Assembly: GCA_037957365.1 (NCBI GenBank)
Contig: JARHVA010004088.1
Span: 437,501 to 501,500 of the forward strand
DNA: 64,000 nt
Source: Torreya grandis
Taxonomy: Eukaryota > Streptophyta > Pinopsida > Cupressales > Taxaceae
Direction of reading: 5' to 3'
Under the pieces are notes generated by a model that was not told the origin of the DNA, did not search any database, and saw nothing but the letters and a program-made list of their open reading frames with translations. The number at the start of each line of letters is the position of its first letter. Positions within the stretch are counted from its first letter, which is position 1. A program made the position numbers and the translations under genes. Of this stretch, positions 1 through 11,369 are shown one piece after another.

Positions 1-885
1 TATACATAGTCTAAAAAGTTTAGAATTTTTTTAATGGAATGTACCCAAGTTTGATGATATACACATTATCAATTTTCTTTATACCAAGAGAGGTTAGGCT
101 TAGTGGGATCAAGATGTTGTATAGGTGGATAAACCATCATGTTAGTAGTGACAAATTGGTTGAAGAGGGCTTCCAATAACATAGGAAGGGGAGTATAAGG
201 ACCCACTTCACTATGTGACTTAGATGTGGAAGTATTGGACTTATGATTAGATGATTTTTGATGTGATTGGGTAGATAAACTGGTAGTAGGAAAGGTGGCT
301 AGGGTAGGATTCACTTTGTTACTATAGGAAGGAGTAGATGATTGACTATGACTAGTGGATGGGGGATTATAAGGAGAATTACATGGATGGGTTTGGATGA
401 AGGGTAAGGTGAATTGAATGGGGTCAAGGTCATTAAGAAATTAAGAACCCATCTCAAGGAGCCATAATAAAAATGCATATGGGTTGTCATCAAGATATTT
501 ACAAAATAAGGAATTTTGTGAATTAGAGCATCCATGGCTAGGATAAGGAATAGTTAATGGTGGAAAGGAATGGGATGAGGATGAGGAATGAGGAGGAAAT
601 TGCTTAGGAGATGTCATTAGGATTTTGGGCTCAATGTCACTGGGAAGGTGGGAACCCATCTTTAATAGCCATAAGAGGAATTCATCTTTATTTTTCATGA
701 TGTATTGATTGATTAGGGTGATCATATCAAAGAATACAAGGATTGATTTTGATGGGCTAGAAGGTTGTGGATGAAGAAGGATGTAGGATATTGATTTGGG
801 GCAAATGGGATCAAGGTCTAAAGGTAGGTGAGAACCCATCTCAAGGGTTCACAAAAGGAAATCATCCTTATTGGCCAAGATGTAT
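1..885 (-). pseudogene. Tat-B gag, N-terminal part (left of CACTA insertion)
   Basis: The minus strand reads as one Pro/Ser-rich frame with few stops from 885 to about 70. It contains three copies of a unit of about 65 residues, each with the core FLLWxLxMGS, followed by HLPxD in the first two; in the third a stop follows MGS. The core resembles the Tat-A gag N-terminus (RYIFENHDHVLAHAIEIGAH at about 28.47 kb), which has one copy. I therefore call it the gag start of a second Tat-type Ty3/gypsy element whose pol would lie left of the window. The frame is cut at 885/886 by the CACTA element and resumes in phase at 16711. Gag assignment is inference from homology to Tat-A and from the leader beyond 16.7 kb; the unit is not a Gag signature I know otherwise. 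Confidence 0.55.
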
Positions 886-1560
886 CACTAGTAGAAAAAC
901 AATAATAAATGACTAAAAACACTACTAAAATTTACACATAAATGACAGCTTGGTCTCATGCCCATTAGTAGTTTATTGTCAATTATTTATAACAAGACCA
1001 TATTTAGTCATTTATTGGTTGTTTTAATTGAGAAATTTGGTATTATATTTAGTCATTAATGTATTCATTCATTATTGTTAATTGGTCATTTATTTAGTTA
1101 TGGTAGTCATTTGTTTAGTCATTATAATTATTAATTGCCATCAATTGGTAGTAAATTTAGTCTTTTTTTATTCACTGATTTTTATCCATTGATAGTATAT
1201 TTAGTCATTTTTACTAATTGATTTCCATCCATTGGTTGTATATTTAGTCATTTAAGTCATTATTTTGCCATTAACTGGTCATGTACTTAGTCATATTTAT
1301 TCATTCATTTCTATCAACTAGTAGTATATTTAGTCAATTTAATTTTTAATTGACATGAATTAGTAGTATATTTTATCATTTTAATTGACTAATTTACATT
1401 AATTCATAGTAAATTTAGTCATTTTAATTTTTAATTTCCATCATTTGGTAGTTTATTTAATTGTTTGTGTTCACTGATTTCTGTCAACTAGTAGTATATT
1501 GATACATTATTTATTAATTGCATAATCATTATATTTACTACGAGTTTAGTAGTAAATTTT
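886..1560. repeat. CACTA left terminal and subterminal repeats
   Basis: After the CACTA terminus there is an array of degenerate units of about 60 bp from roughly 960 to 1520. Each carries a version of CATCAATTGGTAGTATATTT followed by AGTCATTTT. The motif TTTAGTCATTT recurs in direct and slightly altered form, and it reappears inverted at the right end (16.62-16.70 kb). In En/Spm elements such subterminal motifs bind the element's accessory DNA-binding protein; that role here is inference. Confidence 0.7.
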
Positions 1561-1999
1561 CATTTATATGATATGAATAATTTATTAAATATGATAAAGT
1601 ATATAATGTATATATTTTTTTTGTTTGATACTTGGGGATTATAAGGATCTTAGGCCCTTTGATAAAAAAGATTCAATAAAAATAAAATAGTCTGGCGCAC
1701 TCAGCATCCTTCCATGCTGAGGCATATGACCGGTTTATTAATAACACAAAATAATACCAAAACATCCTTAGATACATACATATTTCTATTACTATCTTAC
1801 TACTTTAATGACTATTAATAGTCAAAAGCCAACAAACTAACCAACTATTCTAGAATTACTAATTCCATAAGTTTACCCTGATTTGTGTGAATTTTCCTAT
1901 TCTTTGGCTCCTCAATTAAACCACCTATTGCTACACCCAAAGCCACCATCTTTATATCCTTTTGAATGCCTAAAAATTACTCATAGGCTAAAAAATAAA
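1561..1999. other. No gene seen; small perfect hairpin at 1700-1721
   Basis: AT-rich DNA inside the CACTA element with no coding frame I can support. CTCAGCAT (1700-1707) and ATGCTGAG (1714-1721) form a perfect 8-bp inverted repeat with a 6-base loop, next to one of the few GC-richer spots (TCTGGCGCAC). No function is assigned. Confidence 0.4.
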
Positions 2000-3000
2000 G
2001 TCTTTTTTATACTTTACCAATTGCCTCCCCATGCTCCTTCTACTTGTCTTTCCACCAGGGTGGAGACTTAAAAGAGCCTCTCACCACTCCTTTACCCAAT
2101 ATTTTAATTACATTGATCATGTATTTATCATGCCTTGTCACCCTCCATTCTACCAAGCCAAGAATGGGTTTCAGAATATATTCAACAAAAGGCAAACTAA
2201 CTCTTTGCATTTCTTCCAACTTCAACTGCACTTTATAGGCTACTTCCACATCTTTGGAAAAATCAACCAAAACTAAGAATCAAAAATTAAGATCTCAAAA
2301 CATTTCAAGTAGGATAAACCCCAAATAGTCTCTCTCTAAAAATGGCAAAAAAGGAAATGACCCAAGTGGCAAAGATGCTAAAGCCTTTACCAACTCAAAC
2401 CTGTATTCTGACCATATGAAAAAATTTATCATTACTTGAACCTGGGATCTATATATCATAAGTAGGAAAAAATTAGAATCAAATAGAGATTCCAAGTTAT
2501 AATTGACTCTAACTCGATGACTTTATGCTATAAAATCCACACCCAATAGCAACTCGATATCTACTACAACTTTAGGAGGAGTCCAAAAAACATTCGATAA
2601 ATGCATCTTAGAAACCATTCTAGCAAAGTACATCTCATGACTTTTGGCTTTGTCAAAAGCCAATTGCTAACTGACTAATTCTAAACAAAATTTATCCATC
2701 TCTGTGACACCCCAAACTTAAACATTACCAAACCAAGAAGCTTATCGACCATCTAGCTAAAATGTCACTCCAAAACCATTGCAAGGCATAAATATCCAAA
2801 ATGTGAGAAAAGAGCTGACATAAATGATCCAAATAATGAATGCTCCACATCTCATTTCTGCCAAAACATCATTCTACTAGCTTCAAAATACATCAGCCTT
2901 CACATTGGGGAAAAGATGAAGAATGATTGCCCTGACAACTAATCACTTTCTCATGAATTCACAATCTTTAGAAAAAGATTTCAAATCATAAAAATTCTCT
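2000..3000 (-). pseudogene. Decayed coding stretch, unrecognised
   Basis: The minus strand keeps one main frame from about 2700 to 2040, interrupted only by isolated stops. It includes segments such as KSHEMYFARMVSKMHLSNVF, SLPLGSFPFLPFLERDYLGF and VVRGSFKSPPWW. A similar protein-like stretch lies upstream to about 2990 (LKSFSKDCEFMRK; NDVLAEMRCGAFIIW). The composition (aromatic and charged residues, few low-complexity runs) suggests a former globular protein rather than chance. I do not recognise the family. It lies on the same strand as the CACTA transposase and could be a captured gene or the element's second gene. Confidence 0.4.
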
Positions 3001-3310
3001 ATATTAAAAAATACAGAGACATCATTATTTTGTTTTTAAAAATAAATTAAAGAAAATAACACAATATCAATATTAAAATTGCATTTTTATATTTTTTTAA
3101 AATAGTAATCTAATATTGATATTTCTCAATTAAAAACCTAAACAAACCATATTATCAACATTAAAATTATTTTTTTTAAAAAGCAATATAATGTTGATAT
3201 TTCTCAATTTAAAAATCAATTTGATCAAAAGATCGACAATCCTTCTAGCTCTTATTAATATTATCCTTCATTTCCTCTTCACACTGATCAATCACTGCAT
3301 TGGCCAAAAA

Positions 3311-3578
3311 ATCAGCCACTTTATTACTTTCTCTAAAATAATGGTAAAAATATTGATTCAACATCATGATAAAAAAAAGGTAATCTATAATAAAAAAATA
3401 TAATGTTATTCTGATGAACTATAAGATGTTCATATATATATATATATATATATATATGAACATCTTATAGTTCATCAGAATTGCATTATATTTTTTTATT
3501 ATAGATTACCTTTTTTTATCATGATGTTGAATCAATATTTTTACCATTATTTTAGAGAAAGTAATAAAGTGGCTGATG

Positions 3579-3622
<44 letters not shown>

Positions 3623-3693
3623 CATTGACCACTTTATTAATTTCTTTGAAATAATGGTAAAAATATTGATTCAACATCATGATAAAAAAAGGG

Positions 3694-3721
<28 letters not shown>
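3311..3721. repeat. Fold-back repeat with (AT)n spacers: forward, inverted, forward
   Basis: A segment of about 120 bp (3311-3431) is followed by (AT)n, then by its near-perfect reverse complement (3458-3577), then by a second (AT)n (3582-3619). A third copy in forward orientation (3620-3690, covering the middle of the unit) follows, ending in another (AT)n (3694-3721). The first two copies differ at only a few positions, unlike the heavily decayed surroundings. The first pair would form a stem of about 120 bp with an AT loop. The short open frames across it are products of the repeat, not genes. Confidence 0.85.
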
Positions 3722-3724
<3 letters not shown>

Positions 3725-3880
3725 GTATGTATGTTTGTATGTATAATCAAAAATGTCAAAGTCTAAAAGTTTCCAACTCTTGCAAATACACCATGATAAA
3801 TATCCATGAACAAAACATTTAAGCTACTGCATAAAGCATTGCGCCAAGTTGTCTAACAACTAGTACATGATAAACATCAA

Positions 3881-4111
3881 CTATATCATTTTTTGCAAAT
3901 ATTTTAGTGGACACCATGTGAAGGTTCCTTCTTTCTCTTTCAAATAGATAAATCCATCTATTTTGTCTTCATAAGCAAGGGGTATGTTACTTCTAACCTT
4001 TAAAATATTTACATTTTCATCTCTTGTTCCTTTCAATTTGACTCCATGTATAATAGATAGTGAGTGAATCCATCGAATGCCCATAGCATCACCATCAAAC
4101 GGATCTAACAC
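3881..4111 (-). pseudogene. Possible C-terminal domain of a CACTA-associated protein (DUF8039-like)
   Basis: A 76-codon frame without stops, from MLDPFDGDAMG through HSLSIIHGVKLKG to EGTFTWCPLKYLQ. The layout is a short N-terminal strand, then a basic 'hGvxL' segment, then a hydrophobic strand, then an ending with Gly, Trp-Cys-Pro and a hydrophobic tail. It resembles the small domain near the end of many plant En/Spm-associated proteins (DUF8039-type, often ending in a xWP motif). It is on the same strand as the transposase, which fits a second gene of the CACTA element. The match is by general pattern only and could be wrong. Confidence 0.3.
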
Positions 4112-4289
4112 CCCAACTTTATCCCCTTCTTAGAGTTTATCAATACATTTCTATAAAAACAAAAAAAATACACATTATATTGAGATATAAAACATTTGAT
4201 AACACACAGATAAATATTTGATAAATATTTATAAGAAACTAAAAAATGATGATAGAAAAATTGAAGCCATGCATTTGACATATTAAACA

Positions 4290-5562
4290 AAAATTAACTT
4301 CTTGCTATTTGATACAGAATGGATGTCAGATATAGAAGGTGTTAATATGTTAGCAGCCATGTGCCATGAAGATGTGGATGCTGTAAGGACAACAAGTGCC
4401 ATTCCTCCAGTTACAATAGGCTATTCTATAGTTGCTACATGCACCTTCTTCACTATTGGGCATAAATTTGTAGTGGCCATGGGCTCAACCTATAGTTTTT
4501 ATAGGTACATCCTAACCCCTATAGACACCTCTCTAGTAGTTTTAGGTTAATTCCTCACAATTGATGAGCTATGGCTTTGACTATGGGCTATTGAGAAATT
4601 CATGGAAGACACTAGATAAGCTAGAAGAAGGGTGTAGGAATATTAGAGTAGAAACTTCAAACATTGCTAAGGAATGACCATATCTTTAAATAAAAAAGTA
4701 AGTTTTACAACAAAGGCATACACTTTCAATCTCTATTTGGAGTGTTTCAGACCAGAATTTATGACTACAAGGATACAAAAAAACTATTCTCAACTTTTGG
4801 TCGCTTCATGAAAAAAAATTTCACTCTACCAATAATAGAGATCTAGAATATTTTTTGGATCATAAGTCCCAAGTTTGATAAACTAGTTGATTTCTAAATT
4901 AAAAGTTCACTAAAAAAAGAATCCATCAGTAAACACCCTCATTTACTAGGAGTAAGATAGAAGAGAAACAAGCCATTAATAGGCTCATACATAGGAGATC
5001 AAGAGTAGAAAATTCCATAACCCACCCTCCATGATTATAAAAGATCTGACTTGTATGATAAACAAAGATCTATGGTAACCACCTTGTGGAAGGATGGAAA
5101 TAGTCTCTCTTACCACTATAAAACCACTACTCCAGTGCTTTGCAAGACATCATGATTACATGTAGGTTGATGAAGGTATAATTAAAGGATATGACATTGT
5201 GATCACATAATTACCCAAGGGTAACAATACAATAAAATCATAACTACTAGGTTAATAATTGCATGAGGAATAATAAGCTAAGCTTCCATTTTGACAAACA
5301 CTCACATGAATATTTTCTAAGCCACAACCCTAGAAACAAATGTTTATAAAGTTATGGTGTACCTCTTAGTCATAGAAAAGCACTTTATTTTTTTAATATA
5401 GCATGCATTATATTAAAAAGTGTATTTAATCATTAAAATATAATTCATTGAGTCTTGTCATGAGCTATGCCAACTCACCAGTCAAAACATTCATTATGAC
5501 CTTGTCCTATATTTTTTCATCCTACATGTACCACATCACTTGGGGACAAATAACACTTCATG
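4290..5562. other. No supportable gene; interior of CACTA
   Basis: AT-rich sequence with one 82-codon open frame on the plus strand (4302-4550) that I cannot assign and that does not continue. From about 5480 to 5562 the text (a CTTGGGGACAAA block then CTTCATGTGGGG) resembles the end of LTR-retrotransposon internal regions just before the polypurine tract. Confidence 0.35.
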
Positions 5563-5586
5563 TGGGGTGGGGGGGGGGGGGGGGGG
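5563..5586 (+). repeat. G-rich tract with an 18-G run, polypurine-tract-like
   Basis: GTGGGGTGG runs into an uninterrupted series of 18 G (5569-5586), followed by AATGTTGTGGGAAAT. A purine tract followed directly by TGTTGTGGG is what the junction between a retrotransposon's interior and its 3' LTR looks like. No second copy of the presumed LTR start was found, so the retroelement reading is only a suggestion. The G run is also a likely place for sequencing or assembly length error. Confidence 0.4.
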
Positions 5587-5754
5587 AATGTTGTGGGAAA
5601 TAATTCACATGATAATCTATGTGTGCAGATTGAAAACCCATGATTACACTATAACTATACTCATGTTCTATTGGAGAAAATAATCAATTTTATTATTTTC
5701 CACTTCAAGATCAAATCTCATTCACAAAAATGCCTAAGCAAGACATTGTTATAG

Positions 5755-8640
5755 CCGACAACCAAAACTATCATTATTGAAGAAACTTGCTTCATTATAG
5801 CTAGAATCTAAAGGTAAAATCGGGTGTTTTGAAGAGATATCTATTTGAAATTTTTTATAGGAATAAAAACTAGATAGAATGGGAGGTTTAATAGTGAGAA
5901 AGGAACCCTTGAACCATAGGTAGTTGCAAGGAGACCCAAACAATTTGGCCATCTTTAGCAAGGTTGGATGGGCTACCTATTTTCAGAAACTATAGTATTT
6001 TTTATAACCTCTCACTAGAGAATTTGTAGGTTTTTTATAAGAGAATAGGTGATATTATTTGGCATCACATTTCTAGTTACATAAGAAATGGTAAGTCAGG
6101 TTACTGAGTTGCCAAGAACTAGGAAAAACTAGGAAGAGAAACCTAATTGCCAACTAGCTAGACAATAGTTTTATCAAGACAATGAAAGGCTAGTGATTAA
6201 GAAAGGCAGTATGGATAGACTGAACCTACCCCCATCTTAAAGATAAGTGGCCTCATATATCATCAAATATATAACATGTGAAGGTAGATACTCCATGATC
6301 TATACTCTCCAATTCAAATTTTTGAATCATTTAAGGCATGGTAGGACTATTAATGTCCAAAGCCACTTGTGGAATATCCTAAATAAAATTTCTAAAGAAT
6401 ACCAAAGGGGGGTAAAGAAAGTATTGTCTCATCATTATTTTATTTGGTTTTTGATTAAATAAGGAATAAGATATACTAAACCCAACCTTAACTAGGAACG
6501 GTTTCTAACCTTAAAGACTAGTGAACCTAAACAAGAGGAGGGAAATAATGAGGAATCTTCCAAGGAATAGGTCCAAAAATTAACACAAGAGGATATTTTA
6601 GGCACTAGAGAAACTAGTCAGCTCATAACTACTACAATCTCACCTATAGTTGCTACAATTAAGAGAAGATGAAAAAAATTAGTGCTACCTCTTGAGGATA
6701 CAAAGGAAGAAAGTCCACCAAAAAAAATTGGGCAAGATATTCCTTCTCCTATTATTCCAACTATTTCAGTACAAGAAGTAGATTCTTCCACCATGGCTCT
6801 TTAAAAATGATAATAATCTCTTCTATCACTAGTTGCTTAGGAAGAAGGGGATGCACAAAAATTGATCCTCAATAAGAATTTTTTCCATCACCAGCTACAT
6901 AGAAGAAGCAAGTTTCAATAGCTCCCCCTCCTAAAAAAAAGAAGACTGAAAGGAAGAAGCCCTTTTCATCAAAGAGAAGGAAACCTCCTCCTAGGATGTC
7001 TCAAAGAATTAAAAGACAAAGGTCAACCCTAACATCCTCACCTATAGACATCAGTGAGGATGAAGAGAAGAAAGATCCCAAAATTTGTAAGACCTCTGAT
7101 GGGTTTAAGATAGTAGAATGGTCTATTGAAGAAGAGTCTATAAAGGAAGAGAAAATGTAGTCACCTAAACATCCTAGATTAGGAAAAGAAGTCATGGAAA
7201 TACTCAAACAAATAGGGTATACATAATAAGAAATAAGAATGTCATATCAGTCTATAAAAGAGGAAGAAATGCTTAAAGAAAGGAAAACAAAAGAAGAAGC
7301 AAAGCAAGACAAATTTCATCATGACCAAGAGTTACAAATTTTGGAATAAGACATGGAAGAGATATATAGGTTAAGGAATAAAATTTAAAATTTAAAAGGC
7401 AAAAGAGGCCTAGAAACACTTATGGGGGCAACATAATTTCTAAATCCATATATGGAAGAAGATTCAAGTAAGGAAAGGACATTGGAGGAGCCTATAATAA
7501 CTCCCTTAGAAGTGCCTGTAGTAGCTTCATCCACCTTACCTATAGATGGCATTAGTGTAACCCCAGAAGAGAATACAATAGCTAATGCTCTAGTTTTGGT
7601 ACCATTCCACAATAATTTTTCTTTTGTAAACACCACTACAAAAGAACCTATAGTAGAAGAAATAATTGATGTAGACCTCTCAGCTGCTAGGCTAATAGAA
7701 ACTAATGACATTTTAAGATTTATTTAAGGAAAATTTAAATGATGATGAAACTTATCATAAGTAGTAGATACAAAATTTTACATTATATGTTAAAGCAAGG
7801 GATCAATAGGAAGATTTAAAAGAAAGCCTAGAAAGATCTAAGACTAGGATCACTTATTTGAAAGAGAATATCACTAACATGCATGAGACCAATGAGATGT
7901 TAATGTAATGTATAACAACCTCTAGAGTATATGTTTTATACATAGAATAAAAGTGGCTCAAATTCAAATATGATAGGATATACAGTGATCAGTCCTACAT
8001 GGTATATGATTCTAAGTCTTTCTTTGAGGTCTATAGGAATGTTGACCCTAATATTTAGGCACAATTGAGTGAGTTTTACATGCATCAGTATGTTGTGCCA
8101 CATGACACAAAGTGGAATCCTAATATATACTTAGGGGATATGCAATTGAATTTCTTTACCTCATATGTCCTCAATGAAACAATAAGAAAGAAATAGGTTG
8201 AGGATTATCAAGAGAAAGAAAAAGAAGCTACTCTAATGATTAGGGGTGAATATGCTAATTTAGAAGATATAATAGAGTAATGGATTGCTTTTATGAATGT
8301 AGATACTTTATGATCATGGGTCACAAACAAACAAGTAGAGGTCCAAAACCACTACTTGAGCCTCATAGAGGGAGATGAAAAACAAATTTTTGTTTCCTAT
8401 TTGCATAGATAGGCAAAACTTTCAAATACCCTGAACAAAAAAGAACCTTATTCCCATCAAAACCTTAGAGAGGCAATAAATAGAGTATATATGTACATTG
8501 AGATTGTCAAGAAAAGAAAGATAAGTTGGTTAGGGTTGATGTTTCATCCACCAATGTTTTGATTCCCAATTCTTGATTGGGAAGGGAATGTGCTAGCTGA
8601 TAAAAAGGTAGAAAAAAAGGTGAAAAAGCATAGATGATGC
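5755..8640 (+). pseudogene. Unrecognised long gene (about 950 codons), decayed
   Basis: One protein can be followed for about 2.9 kb with only two frame changes: near 6880 in a run of T, and near 7715, after which the first frame returns. Stops are scattered and mostly TAG. Order of parts: an N-terminal region; a helical segment ASYIIKYITCEGRYSMIYTL then FKFLNHLRHGRTINVQSHLW (about 6250-6370); a Thr/Ser/Pro-rich linker; a very basic KKKKTERKKPFSSKRRKPPP stretch (about 6930-6990), possibly a nuclear signal; acidic Glu/Lys-rich helices, probable coiled coil (7060-7400 and 7800-7900); then a globular-looking tail (KWNPNIYLGDMQLNFFTSYV; MYIEIVKKRKISWLGLMFHP). I do not recognise the family. It lies inside the CACTA element, opposite in strand to its transposase. 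It could be a captured host gene, a second CACTA gene or the gag-like gene of a nested retroelement. Confidence 0.6.
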
Positions 8641-9070
8641 TAAAGGTTTTTATATCTTTTAAGGGATGGGTTGTACTGATCCCTTATATTTCAAAAAATA
8701 TTATGGATTCAAACTGTAAACAAGGCTTACTCAAGGACAAGCAAGGGGTTAATTATGGGGTGTGATGAGGCCATTAATTATTCTATTTATAAACTCATCC
8801 ATACCTAGTTGTATATATTTTGCCTATATAAATCCCTAAAACTATCCATGACTCATGTAAATGAATGAATTAATTAATGATTATATGTGTGCATTAATAT
8901 ATACATGTTGTGTTATGGATTAATGATGTTTTTACTTTGATTAGATTATACTTGTGTAACAATTTAAAAGATGTTTGAAGGGTAGAATAAGATTGAAGAA
9001 ATATTTTTTTGTCATAACACTTATAGAGGAACCCACAACAAAAGAGGCTTCCATCCTGTAACAACTGCCA
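8641..9070. other. No gene; possible LTR-like fragment
   Basis: Non-coding. At about 8745-8765 GGGGTTAATTATGGGG is followed by TGTGATGAGGCC, then a TATA-like TATATAAATCCC near 8826. This could be a purine tract followed by an LTR start with its promoter, but no partner LTR was found. Confidence 0.25.
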
Positions 9071-9240
9071 ACCCATAGGTTTACACCTATAGGTTGCTTA
9101 TAGAAACTACAGGTTTTCACCTATAAGTTTCCCATAGCAACTACCAAACTATAGGCTTTCCATCTATAGGTTGCCCATAGTAGCTATAGGTTTTCACCTA
9201 TAGGTTGCCCATAGAAACTATAGAATTTCACCTATAGGAT
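9071..9240. repeat. Short tandem repeat, CTATAGG-rich units of about 33-44 bp
   Basis: Four to five degenerate copies of a unit containing ACTATAGGTTTTCACC then TATAGGTTGCCCATAG. Each unit holds two CTATAGG-type motifs, partly palindromic (CCTATAGG), so the array is also rich in small inverted repeats. Confidence 0.7.
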
Positions 9241-10758
9241 CTTGTATCCATTACATAGAACCAACTATTATTATGATAATAAGTAATTGGTATTTAAGGA
9301 CACATCTAGCTATCTTACAAACAAAGTAAATGATTGAAGAGGATCCTGCATAGCAGCTATACAGATCCCTCACATGCATATAAACTTGGATGTGATACCA
9401 AAATATGAATAAGATAAGGATAATGGAAAGGAGAAAAAGAATCAAAATAGCAAAACAAAATATATTGTCCTTTAAGTTACTAACCACCTAGAGGTTGACT
9501 GGATTAGTTGAAAAGTATTTGTACCTTTTCTAGTTTAGTGTCTACTTGTAGAATTGAGCAAATTCAGTTCTTATACATTTGATATAAAGGGTTTCTGTGA
9601 ACTTACCCAATGAAATAATAGTTGCAGAGTCTTCCTCCTTGAACTCCCTTGCCTCTAGTATGTTGAGATGTGTGAATGATTGCAAAAATGGCATCAAATC
9701 CCAAGTATATTTGTTGTTGAGCTTGGTCACCTCACTATTAATGTCAATTCCTATAAAATATTTTATAATCTATCCATATTTTGAGTTTTAATACATGACT
9801 TTGATCTTGGGAAATCAAACGGTTCATGTTTAGAGGTGTAATCACTACCACTAATGATTTAAATGCTTTGACAACTTGTACCATAGTACCACTTTGTCAT
9901 ATCAAGACCATTTCAAGGTAACATTATGGTAGAGTTGGAATTTTAACATCCCACTATAACACACACCTTTACTTTTATTGTTGTAGGATAGTGGGTCAGA
10001 CAGTCTCATACCACCACCCTATGCAAACCCCTTTAGAATCCCATAGGATGGTGGGTTATTTCTAGCAGTTGAGTGATTGTTCACCACTATGCCATAGTGT
10101 CACTATTTACCCATTTTGGGGCTATGATATTGGATTTTTTAATGTATTTTAGGTTGGAATATATGGCTATGTTATGAATTTAGTATTTTGGATATCATTT
10201 TATTGAAAATATTAAACAATTTTCTAATTTTTTAGTCTCTTAGTTTTAGTTTTCAGTGTTATTTAGACCTAAGAGATCATTTCTTTATTTGTAATGAGGA
10301 GGGTTTGTTAGGTAGAGAGAATTTTATCATAAGAATCATGGCTTTAGTCATTAGGTTCAATGCTAGCTATGATAATCAAACTAGGCAAATTTTGGAGGTT
10401 ATAACATAGGGTTTATCATTTTTCAAAATTATGCCTAAGTATGGAACCCTTATACCTTGAGTATTTTGGTCTTATAATTCATCGTTGACCTCTTTTTCTA
10501 GTTCTAGTCTTTTAAAGATCTCTCACTAAAAGTTGATGAGGATATTTAAGTCAGGGTTTTAATTAACTAGCACCTTTGCCATTGATGTCAAAGTGGGAGA
10601 ATTAAAGCAACAAACATAGCATGATCCAGAACAACATGACAATACTAAAGTTAGGGGGAGCATAAAAATAAGGGGGAGAATAATAGGTAATTTTACTTGT
10701 CTTTTCAAACAAATTGTTTAATAGTATAGGTTAAATATTTTGTTCACCTAATGTTAAG

Positions 10759-10763
<5 letters not shown>
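9241..10763. other. No supportable gene; possible retrotransposon scraps
   Basis: AT-rich, with short open frames on both strands at 9.25-9.8 kb that overlap each other and match nothing I know. Near 10585-10680 three purine-rich blocks occur (GTCAAAGTGGGAGAA, TTAGGGGGAGCATAA, AAGGGGGAGAATAA), similar to polypurine tracts of LTR retrotransposons, but no LTR is visible beside them. Confidence 0.3.

Positions 10764-10850
<87 letters not shown>
10764..10850. repeat. (GT)n microsatellite, about 87 bp
   Basis: Uninterrupted GT dinucleotides, about 43 copies, flanked by ATATAT on both sides. The lack of interruptions implies recent length change. Confidence 0.95.
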
Positions 10851-10852
<2 letters not shown>

Positions 10853-11369
10853 TTATATATATTATAGATGTTCATTATTATTTCCTTCACACAAGCATAT
10901 TTAATGCATGTGGAAGCTAGAAGCTATATTTCAAACTAAATCCATCCAAATATCAGAGAAATGACTATAATTTATTGCCAATATTTTAAAGAGTTGTTTA
11001 CTTTCATAGGTATCTTGTTGCATTATTGATACCTTTAGGCCTTTCTTGCTTCTTTTCATATCTAATAGTTCTAGAGAAGTTAGAAAAGTCTAGCATCTAT
11101 AAAACATATAGGACATACAAGAAAATATATTCTAGCTAAAAAAAATTAATTTCAACCAAATTAAGAAAACTAAGAAGAATGATTGAACCTAACTTTAAAT
11201 ACACTTCAAATTAGTAGTGAATATCTCAGGTTTTGTATATAATGTACTAGTAGAATAATGATGATTACATTCAAAAAAGTATTCATAAAACAACATTAAA
11301 TAATCACACCTATACTCAAATATTTATTACATTCAATAATAAATTACATCATACATATTACCAAAGTTT

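Noticed and set aside
4302..4550. 82-codon plus-strand frame without stops
   Set aside because: No recognisable motif and no coding continuation on either side.
10585..10680. Purine-rich blocks taken as a polypurine tract with a 3' LTR
   Set aside because: No LTR boundary or partner repeat is visible, so it was kept only as a note.
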